Positions 55,040 through 64,000 of a stretch of 64,000 bases of DNA are shown here, in pieces. A program made the position numbers and the translations under genes. Numbering within the stretch: the stretch's first letter is position 1; each line of letters starts with the position of its first letter. The DNA is from Tribonema minus (Eukaryota > Sar > Xanthophyceae > Tribonematales > Tribonemataceae): the NCBI GenBank assembly GCA_017506865.1, contig JAFCMP010000118.1:124001-188000 (forward strand). The letters run 5' to 3'. The notes under the pieces were generated by a model. It was given only the letters and a program-made list of their open reading frames with translations, ran no database searches and was not told the DNA's origin.

Positions 55040-55680
55040 GCAGCAGTTTGTGGTCCACTGACTTGGCGATCCATCAGCAATGAACCTCCATAGCTACTTG
55101 CCAGCTGTTCGCAAAGGCAACTGGCCTGGCTGGCTGAAGCTGGAGCCTCGATTCAACATAGAAGCCTGAGGCTTGCAGAGCTGCATGCTGTCAAATAGGG
55201 CAGTGAGCACGCAGAAGACTGTGATCGATTGACTTGGCGACCCATCAGTCATGACTTTTCATGGCTGGTACTTGCCAACTGTTTGCAACAGCGACCGGCC
55301 TGGGCTGGCTGCAGCTGAAGACATGTGCAACATGCGAGGCTTGCAGAGCTGCCAGTGCATGCTGTCACACTGGGCCGTGTATGCAGTGAGCACGCATCAG
55401 GTTGCGGTCGGTTGATTTGGCGACTCATGAGCATTGAACTGCCATGGCCGGTCCTTGCCACCTGTTTCGATGGTGACTGCCTTGGGCTGACTGCAGCTGA
55501 AGACATATGCAACATGCGAGGCTTGCGGAGCTGCCTGTGCATGCTGTCACACTGGGCCATGTATGCACTGGCAGTGAGCACGCAGCAAGTTGTGCTCGGT
55601 TGACTTGGTGCGTCGTGAGCATTGGACTGCCATCTGGCAGCAGGTGCCATGGTAATGCATTCTTCATGAGGCCAGGTGAT
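55040..55680 (+). repeat. Tandem repeat, about four units of ~180 bp
   Basis: Units share GTTGACTTGG(C/T)G, CAT..GCA.TGAAC, CTTGCCA.CTG, CTGCAGCTGAAGACAT, GCAACATGCGAGGCTTGC and CAGTGAGCACGCAG. Unit boundaries are near 55040, 55210, 55390 and 55580. The middle two units are most alike and the outer ones are diverged. No frame is conserved across units, so this looks like a small satellite rather than a protein repeat. Confidence 0.75.
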
Positions 55681-58362
55681 ACCAACAACGCACTGGTGTC
55701 AACAGCATCATGTGGTATGAGAGCAGCTGAGGCGCAGACCAAGCTGGCACAGCAGGTGATCATAGCACACTTCTGATACTGCCATAAAACCTGTGGAGTA
55801 AGTGCATTCCTCTGGACAGTGTATGCGTTTGAAGCCACATAATGTGGTACCAACAACCATGACATACGATGTTACATTGTGTGCTGAACTCCTGCTGCGC
55901 CAAGCTTGCCAACATACACATCTGCAGTGTGCAATGAACCAGCGTCGGGTGTGGTTATGCCTTTGATAACCCCAGGCGGTGGAGCAGTCATTAAGGAACT
56001 CAGTGGAGTCGCACAGCCCTTCAAACGCACGAAATGGCTGCTTACCTGCAGCTCAGCGTGGCTGACGCTGCGCTTGAAGTCTCTCAGGTTTAGGAGAAGG
56101 TTATGCTCCCGTGTTGTTTTGCAACCAGCTTTTGCAATTGTAGGATATTACTTCTTTCATTGCACACATTGTCAGATGTGCCACCTCCTGTGCCCCCTGC
56201 TTCGTCTGCTGCTGTGCATTGACGACGGTGTGCCTGTCTGCATGGCTATGTAGGTTTTCAACATGTTTGCAATACGTATATGTACAACAACCCTGACATG
56301 AATTTCCACAGCTTGTGAGCAAACACATGCTCTTGTCGCTTTTGTAGCACCATGGTGCACTCTATCTGCTTGCGTCCCTAGGACTCTCCCCCAGCCCGAA
56401 GGGCTATTATACCTCAATTATTATATTATGTAACATATGCAAATACATGATGACATGTACGTATGGACTTGTATTTATAAAGGCCCAAGGGAGGCCGGGT
56501 TGCCCATGCAATCGAAAAGCTTGCGTCAATGCAGCAGCCTAGTCTGCGATGACATGTACATGTCTGCAGGTTTAACTTCAAGTTGGCCAGTCTGAACTTC
56601 TGAAAGCAGTGGCTGTTTCGGGCTGCTGCAATCATGAGTCACTGACAGATGCTGAGTCCTATGATAATTTTCGTATTCAGGTCCTACTTCAAAAAACTGC
56701 AATCAATAACTTACGTTTAACATGATGCCATTGTGTCATCATGGCATGATGACATCGTGTCATCGTGGCATTCAATAAAAATCATATCATAAATTATACT
56801 TCGAAGTATAACATACTATTATGTCAACTGTCGTTGTCAGCCTGCTGATTTTATTTTCGATGACTGTCACTGTGACACAGTCAGTGACACTTCTAATTGA
56901 TAGAAAAATACCTGCGATTGCGGTAGCTGTGACTTGGCAATGCATTGAATTTCGTGATTATCGACAGCATCTGACTCATCGGATTCAGAATTGAACTTGA
57001 AGTGAGGTGGGAACAAGACTTTGTCAACTTTTAAGTCACGTTTCATTTCACATCATTGTTCGAGTCAGACTCTGCTGCCATCATGGTGATGCTATCTTAA
57101 ACTGCTAGTAGTAGTACGTTGAATGAATATCATCATGACTCATCGGATGCCCTGTACATGATTCGAAAAGTTAACTGTGACAGTTGGCATGTACTGCCAC
57201 ATGTGATGTATGTGACATTAAATTTTTCAATCAAATTGAATGCAATCATCATGTACTAGATGTCATTATGATCCAAAACTGTAACAGTTACTGTTACTGG
57301 ACCAGTGGTACATTCACGGTGGTTGTCATGGACTCGGACTCCGAGGCACTTTCAGACTGTCACACGACATCATGATGAAATGATACTGTAACATACCATT
57401 CATCTGGGCTTTTTCGCGCTCTGAGCGAGAAGCAATACAAAGTACATTCACAGTTACTGCAAAGTTGTCAATGAACGAATGGGAACAAATAATTTTAATG
57501 AAGACATGAACGCTAACTTTTGTTGTGTGGTGGCATGCCTCCGAGTCATGAGCCATGTCATTGAGCAGCGTGTAGCTCTCATCATGATCATGATGGGTCT
57601 CAGGCTGCCAATAGCGGGGTTACCGTACAGAAACAAGGAGGTGCGTCACAGTGGGTGGGCGGACGCGTCACATGGCGGTGACGCACGCCGCGGCGGCGAA
57701 GGATGATTTCAGATACAGGCGCAGCCTGAGCGGGGGGGCACTGGGAAAGTCACTTGCAATTTGAAACTTGAAGTCATGACTGCAATGACACACACATGCC
57801 CAATGGCATGGCCACCTTCAAGCTGACAGACTGAGATCAACAAGGTGAAGCTTCTAGATCTCATTGACAAGGCCTCAGAGTCGCGCTACTAGTTCAAACT
57901 TGAAGTGGCGCTTCAGATTCGGATTCAGAAGAGGAAGATTGCGGTTGAGGCTCCTCTGCTGCAGCAGCCTGAGGTGAAAAGTTTGGGGGACTGCGCGCCG
58001 CGTGCTAAGGTAGTCATTGCAGCAGCATCGTGACTGCGCAGCGCCGGCACCAAGAAAATCTTGCCTCAGGCTGCCTCAGGGCCTTGCCTAGTAGATGGCG
58101 CCAGACCGCATACTATACTACTGTTACAGTAACAGCACGCGGAGCGAAAGCCAGGCTGAGTGAATACTACCAGATAGCGCATGGCTCGCAGATGCCAGTT
58201 TGACAGGATTCCTTTACTGAGTTAGAAAGTTAGGCCAGCTGATTGAGAAGCAGACATCAATCATCATTATCATTCAATGCAAGTTGACAACTTGCCTTGA
58301 AGTTAACACTTCAAGTTGGTGCCTGTGAGGTACTACCATGACATTGTGGCGATTGTGTGACC
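55681..58362. other. AT-richer gene-poor region
   Basis: No gene recognised. Features are limited to palindromic words: CATCATGGCATGATGACATCGTG near 56740, AGTATAACATACTATTATG near 56808, TGACTGTCACTGTGACACAGTCAGTGACA near 56862. There is a GC-rich island at 57640-57710 without a domain. Confidence 0.5.
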
Positions 58363-58370
58363 AAGAATTT

Positions 58371-59329
58371 CACACCTTAGACGACATCATGTCGCGACAT
58401 GGTCGTCTAGACGACATGATCCTTTGAGGGTATGTCGTGACATGGTCGCCCAGACGACAGGGGTTTTAGCAGTGGCAAGCGACATATTATGTCGTCTAGA
58501 ACGACATCAACTTTGACAGGCATGTCGCGACATGGTCGTCTAGACGACATAGGTTCTGCCAGCAGCACGCAACTATGTCGTGACGCAACGACATAGTTGA
58601 AGCTAGAAGTTGAAGTGCGATGGAGAGACCAGTGTTGCACCTATTGCGCTGCCACGACTGCTGCGAAAGCTTTTTCATGCTACACCAATCTCACATTACG
58701 TAGTGCTGCCTACTCTCTGATGTAAATATCGTCCACAACACTGTTGGCGCAACCTTCCAACAGCGGCTGAAACAGATTTGAACCACCGTCTCACTGCAAG
58801 ACGCTCTGGCCAATTGGGCCCTGGATTCACTGCAGAGCACCTCTGGGGTGTATGGCTGCATCACCAACATCAGCACCAGCTCCCAGCGTCTTACCTCTTA
58901 CCACGCAAGGAGGACCTTTTCGGGATAACTGATAAATACACCGAAACATGGGCTTTTGACGTGGATCATCACGCTGAGTAACTCAGATCAGATCAGAGCC
59001 TGCGGAAGTGTCGTCCGCTACTGCGAATGCTCTGATAGCGGCAAGCTACCGCGGAATCAATGCTGTGTGCACTGATGTGTGCACATACGACATGCTACGA
59101 CATACACGACATGACACATTGTCAACATGAAGAGCGCCAACCTTGCGCGACGGTGTCGTGAATGGACGACATGAACTCAATGAACGGTGCGTTCACACCG
59201 TCGTCTAGACGACATGAACTGGGCAGATGGTGCGCGACTGTGTCGCGACACGATTTCTGGCGGCGCCGTCGCGACATATTGTACCGACTATGTCGTGAAA
59301 GCTGAGCAACATATGTCGTCTAAGGTGTG
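58371..59329. mobile_element. Non-autonomous DNA transposon with TIRs and 8-bp target-site duplication
   Basis: The ends are inverted copies of CACACCTTAGACGACAT (58371-58387 and 59313-59329). The element is bounded on both sides by the direct repeat AAGAATTT (58363-58370 and 59330-59337), as expected for a target-site duplication. Sub-terminal regions carry several copies of the palindrome GTCGTCTAGACGAC and of TGTCGCGACA on both sides. The 959-bp element has no transposase. An 8-bp duplication is typical of hAT and some P-like elements, but the TIR start CACACC is not the classic hAT CAG, so the superfamily is open. Confidence 0.85.
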
Positions 59330-59337
59330 AAGAATTT

Positions 59338-61120
59338 GACTATGTCTTCTGGATTAGAACTTCAACTTAAACTTACATGCTGCACGGCAGCAAGGCCTGG
59401 ACCAGGTGCCGTCGCCTGGCAACTGTTACAGCAATCGCGTACTTAGCTCACACATGTCATGTACAGGGCGTCACCACTGTACGTGTGTTACAAGCATGAG
59501 GGTGGGGGTAAGGGCAGCTGCGTATCACAGGCAGCAACTGGAAGTGACAGACTTTCAATGTCGGCGTGAGGCATTGTGATCACAAATTTGCAAGGTAGAT
59601 TTTAAAACATTAAAGCTATTGAATCACGGACAGGAACTGTTCTTGAATACAGTACACTGGCTGTACTACCTTTCAAATTGTCATTCATGATGACTACAAC
59701 GTGACACAGTCACAGGCATTGCGAAGATTGCAACTTTTGAAGAGCATTACTTACTAATGTGTACCTCTGAGTCAGCATTTATCACGCCGTCGGGTGACCC
59801 TGAGGTTCCTCAACGAGCACAGTGACTTCCAGAGGGAGTCCAGCTGCGGAGGCAAAGCGGGAACAGACAGCAAGCCGGGGCAGGAAGCAAGCGGGGCGAC
59901 GCAGCGAGCTGGTGAGCGTTGAGCGATAAAGACAGAACAACCCATGCCGCTGCTGCCAGCAGGGCCTATATCAGTATGTCATTGAGGACATCAACACAAT
60001 GTACGCACCTAAAATCAAGGCACATGCGACAATAAATGATACAAGTTTTAGCGACAAGATGTTTAAGCAGCAACAAAGTCCTTGTGCTGTCGCAGTGCCA
60101 AAAACTGTAAGCAACAACTTGTCAATGAATCTTAAACACTGTGTGCTACCTCCGAGAGTCTTGGCGAGTACATGCAGGCACGCATGAAAGCACTCCGCAT
60201 CTGCACAAAGGGCATGACATCATGATTAAGGAGCCCGCTTGCCGCCGCGACTCAGATGGTCCAGGAGCTGCATAGCATTCGAGGCGGTTTCTGACTATAA
60301 AAGCAACCACAGAACATTCACTTAGAATTTCTTGGAACTCAGACAGTCTGTAGACAGACAAATTCGCTCAGTGAAGCGTCTTCCTAGTAGAGAGCCTCCA
60401 GATTGGATAGAGCTGCCAAATTAAAACCTATACACAGTGACTGTCAGTGGAATTACAATTGAAAAGGTGGCGAGGCTAGAAGGCGGAGGAGCGTCATGAT
60501 CCACAGCTCGGATTCCCCAGCTGCCTTCCTGTACCAAGCCGTCCGATCGAGGCAACTCTGGCTGGTCGAGATGTGAGTGCTACACAACATGCTCGCTATA
60601 GCCTGCACCACACGGCTCCTGGCACATCTGCTTTGAGTCTCTAGTGCCCAGGGCCATTGGCAATTGCATTTTGTGCTTGCTCACGACGCGCTGCACAACA
60701 CATGGCACTACCATCACGCGCTAACACTGACGATGACATCCCTTCACCCACCCTTGACGCTGACCCTAATCCTTAGGCAACCCGGCTCCCGCACCTGCGG
60801 CTAGCACATGGCTGCTGCCCGTGAGGGCAACATTGTATGACGCAGCTTGCCCCTTACCCAAACCCAGGGCCTGTCCCTAGCACTGGCCCTATTAGTAATC
60901 CCCCCCGACTTCGAGTGACTTGGCGCTGCACGTGAGGGCACATCTTGCTCACTACTCTCAGTGAGTAGTAACACTTAGGCTAGCAGTACTGGTGGTACCC
61001 CTCAAGCTGACTCTGGCCCTGACAGAGTCTTCCTGACTTTCACGCACCATGATGCGGGCGCCTGCGGCTCTGTCAGCGCAACCGTGCTGCACGTGAGCGC
61101 GAACGCCAGGGACCTGTCAA
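59338..61120. other. Gene-poor region
   Basis: No gene recognised. A GC-rich stretch at 60480-60960 contains CCCTGACCC-like runs that look like very degenerate telomere-type repeats, but no open frame of interest. Confidence 0.45.
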
Positions 61121-61121
61121 G

Positions 61122-61367
61122 TTGAAGTTGGAAGTCCAGGCGCGCGTGCAGGTATTGCACGTGTATGAAGCGTCGGGCGCGCATTATGATACACGCGCAA
61201 GCGTGTCAAGGATCCGGGCACCGCTGCGGCCCCAGGCCGCCGTGCTGCCGCCGGATGCAGTCGCAGTAGGCCTGCGGCAAAGGTCAAGGGACAGGGTATT
61301 ACTGATCACAACGCGGAACCCGCGCACCGGTACTAATCCAGGCCCTATCCTGAAACCTGTGCAGTAA
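61122..61367 (+). CDS. Small hypothetical ORF, 81 residues
   Basis: A GC-rich open frame (KLEVQARVQVLHVYEASG ... RSRDRVLLITTRNPRTG) stands out locally. No domain is recognised and the first codon in the frame is not a strong start; it may be an exon or a chance frame. Confidence 0.2.
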   Translation: MKLEVQARVQVLHVYEASGAHYDTRASVSRIRAPLRPQAAVLPPDAVAVGLRQRSRDRVLLITTRNPRTGTNPGPILKPVQ

Positions 61368-61756
61368 TTGCTGCACACTGTCAGTAGTACTGTAACTGTT
61401 CCAGTAATTTGAACGTGCTTGGCGATTGAAATTCTCAAGTTGTGGGGGCCAGTCATTACAGATTGCATCCATAGAGGAAAGTTGGCACCACATTGTACAG
61501 GTCTACCAGCAGCTCAGCAACAGCAACACATTTTTGTAACTTTTAAATTGCCCATGGGCAAGTTGCCAAGGTGTGAGCTTGGCAAGGTGAAAGAGCCATC
61601 CAAGGGCCTGAAAACACGTGACCATCATGATTGCGGTGCCCGTCCTAGAACTGTTACAGTTACTGTAAGCCTTGGGGCATTACGTAGCTTCTTCCACGTC
61701 TCATGTAATATTATTCAGTTGCTCGAAAATGCAAATTTTAAAGTTGCAGATTAAGA

Positions 61757-61984
61757 GTGGCCCGAGAGATTTGTGTTGGTCAAACTCAAACTCTGGAGTT
61801 CCAAGCCATCTGCAGTGGAGACCAAAATCTGCCTTACAAAATAGATTGGGCGCCGCCACAACCAGTCCACGCCATTCAAAACGTCAGCAGTTCAACACCT
61901 TTTCGTGTCAAAGGGTCCTTGCCTGATTTCGTCGCCTGTTTTTTGTCCTCATCCGTAGACAAACAGGCCGTTGCCTTTGTTTAA
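61757..61984 (+). CDS. Possible exon with Ig-like beta pattern
   Basis: A 75-residue open stretch reads EICVGQTQTLEFQAICSG, then PYKIDWAPP, and FRVKGSLPDFVACF near the end. The alternation and the C..W..C pattern resemble an extracellular beta-sandwich repeat. There is no ATG at its start, so an upstream exon would be needed. Confidence 0.2.
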   Translation: MAREICVGQTQTLEFQAICSGDQNLPYKIDWAPPQPVHAIQNVSSSTPFRVKGSLPDFVACFLSSSVDKQAVAFV

Positions 61985-64000
61985 CGCTTGCGTCATAAGA
62001 ATTGGGGGGCGCGTGCAAACGAGCCCCGTTTTGGCAGGCCGGTTTTCATCGCTACAAAATACGGTTGTCAACAATGCACCTGTGGAACCAATTTTTGTTC
62101 TTAACTGAAGTTTGAAGCTTTTTTAAGCTTGAAACGACAGACGACTTGTTTGAAACATACCAAATTCGTTTATAAAAGTGCAGCCGCTGCGCCAGTTCTT
62201 GCCGGCCACCAGGCTAGCTAAGCTGCCGTAGTGGCCAGAAGCCACCGCCACAAAGATTCACTGTGCCATGTGGCAGCATCTGGCCTTTGAAGCCTTCACA
62301 AACAACACGTGCAATTGTCACAGTGACATCAACGATAAATCATACTGATTAACTATTATAATTTATTGGGTATCTCACTTGGCAGGTCGATGATGATCCC
62401 AGGGCTTCCGAATGCAGTGACTTCAGTCACTGTGCCGGCATTTGACGTAGGGTGCACGACTTGCAGTCGGCTTGCAGCCAGACTCAGTGGCACTGTCTGG
62501 TGGGCGACCTGTTCCGCTGCATCACGGTGCAATAAGCTTGACCGCAGATTTGTTGCATCATGATGGCGACAATGCCAGCAGCAGCAGGACGACCTGGAGG
62601 AAGAGAGCAGGAGCGATGGGACAGGAGAATGGAATGTCAGCTGATTGTTGCCTGTCAGTGAGGGATATTCCAGAGTTTGCATGCAAAATATTACGCTGCG
62701 CTGCTCCTGCGCTGGAGGTCTAACTGACAGAATGATGACCCATCAATCAAGTCGTCTGCTAAATTTTGTTAACAACCAACATTTAATCCACTTTTAAGAT
62801 CTGAGACATGCTGATTCAAACTCTTTTTCATAAGACGCTAAACTGAGAAGCAGCAGTAATGAGTGTGTTGTTAGGGTGGACTATAGTACTAGTACATCAT
62901 TGAAATTGAGCATACCATGATGTTATCAAGGTGTTAATTTTGTACTACCTTGAAGTACGCAAAAAACTGACAGGATCTATAGAACACTTTAATAATGCAC
63001 GAGAGATGCGCGCACAATACTATGTCATTACAAATATCACAATGGTGTTGCTGGTTGTTGATGTATTATAGTAGTTCAGTCCCACTTGGCGCAGCAGCCA
63101 TTGCAGTGCAATAGATGACATTCACTGACAGCAGCGTTGTCGCCTGTCTTGCAATTTTCATCCTTAAGTGAAAAATGCATTCCTCTTTAAACACCTGAAC
63201 AGTGCCACAACCGTGTTTGCAAGGGTAGGACATGAAGCCAGAATGTGTGCCAATACTACGCTACATTGCAATGGGGTTGAATGTTTGCTTTCAGGCAGAT
63301 GAAGTTATCAACACGTACTACTAGATGCAACTTCTACCGTCAATGTTACAGTAGCGTACTCTGTGCCACACTCGTATTTCATAGGAGGACTCGTTGCCGA
63401 CATGTCTGCAGGCTGACCCTTGAAGAACCCACTGGCACATAACTTGCAAATACATCACTGGCAGTCATATACTAGTAGCCTACGAGTCACATCACTGTGA
63501 CATAATGTCATGATGTACATATGCACCATGACATAATGTCATGATGTATGAGGTTATTGACAAAAGACACTGCAAATATTTTTACAATAGCGTGGTACTT
63601 TTGCAGGAATTGTTGCTGATACATCTAAACTTATATCATAGGGCGCCCTGTGCGCAACTGATATAAGTATCTCGTTGACTCATGCGATCTGAAGCTTTTG
63701 AAAAAACAAGTCTCAGAATCCAGCACGAGTTGACAGTGAATGCTTGAACCACCAGCCGCGATATGACTAGTGCTTGACAGCTGTCAACACAGCATTTCAA
63801 ACAGTCCAAATTTATGCTCATCATGATTGCCTTTCACAAAGTAACTGATTTCCAAAGCTCTCCAGTATGCAACAACTGTCGACCCTCAAATTTGTCACAT
63901 CAGCGTATAATGTGGTTTTACACAGACTGCAAAGTATTAATACGCAGTCACAATACCCACATACGTCGAAGTACCACTGATTTCATTCACAAGTAAGTGA
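61985..64000. other. Gene-poor region to window end
   Basis: No gene recognised. A 22-base direct repeat, CATGACATAATGTCATGATGTA-like (cores GACATAATGTCATGATGTA at 63499 and 63529), forms adjoining palindromes. GTAACTG/CAGTTAC and AGTACTAGTAC palindromes recur. Confidence 0.45.

Noticed and set aside
58755..58825. tRNA-like stretch on the minus strand (A-box-like TGGCCAGAGCG, B-box-like GGTTCAAATC)
   Set aside because: The anticodon loop lacks T33, the T-stem pairs only by wobbles and no acceptor stem closes; it lies inside the TIR transposon and is at best a relic.
1..64000. CRISPR arrays, bacterial operons, rRNA genes
   Set aside because: No regularly spaced short repeats with unique spacers, no Shine-Dalgarno-led gene strings and no rRNA-like sequence were seen; introns show the DNA is eukaryotic.

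Overview
The window is nuclear DNA from a eukaryote, most likely a microalga. Genes are split by GT-AG introns. Interstitial telomere-type tracts of the TTAGGG/CCCTAA kind are scattered through non-coding DNA, and exons carry long Ala/Gly/Ser/Gln runs built from trinucleotide repeats. The gene content (a plant/bacterial-style aspartokinase-homoserine dehydrogenase, a PPR protein with an organelle-type leader, a single-repeat TMEM175 channel) fits a photosynthetic protist. TTAGGG rather than TTTAGGG is compatible with stramenopiles or haptophytes, but the lineage cannot be fixed from this sequence.

Layout. 1-13.6 kb: the 3' two thirds of a gene related to bifunctional aspartokinase/homoserine dehydrogenase (plus strand, nine exons whose splice phases all agree). 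One 4-kb intron holds an antisense gene (4.4-5.3 kb). 16.0-19.4 kb: a four-exon TMEM175-family channel gene, flanked by two copies of a roughly 1-kb segmental duplication (14.45-15.37 and 20.56-21.65 kb). 24.0-30.9 kb: a minus-strand non-LTR retrotransposon with ORF1 (coiled coil, zinc knuckle) and a frameshifted ORF2 (N-terminal zinc fingers, reverse transcriptase, C-terminal CCHC and probable restriction-like endonuclease). 30.9-33.0 kb: a nested palindrome made of alternating 5'-end copies of that element plus an inverted copy of the first ~98 codons of the neighbouring PPR gene. 32.7-34.65 kb: the intact PPR-SMR-like gene. 36.3-44.7 kb: a large minus-strand MYB/SANT-repeat gene.

From about 46.1 kb to the end the character changes: lower GC, dense stop codons, many short palindromes (ATCATGAT, CAGACTGTCAGTGA) and almost no credible genes. 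This part holds one isolated long ORF (51.6-52.9 kb), tandem repeats at 53.7 and 55 kb, and a 959-bp non-autonomous DNA transposon with terminal inverted repeats and an 8-bp target-site duplication (58.37-59.33 kb).

Two themes stand out. First, introns of several genes hold tandem, decayed copies of the adjoining exon edge together with its splice site. In two introns of the dehydrogenase gene these copies repeat every ~190 bp. Second, the homoserine dehydrogenase domain has kept its overall order but appears to have lost its nucleotide-binding glycines and its catalytic lysine/aspartate motifs. The genes do not form an operon or a shared pathway. All exon models are by eye, without transcripts.
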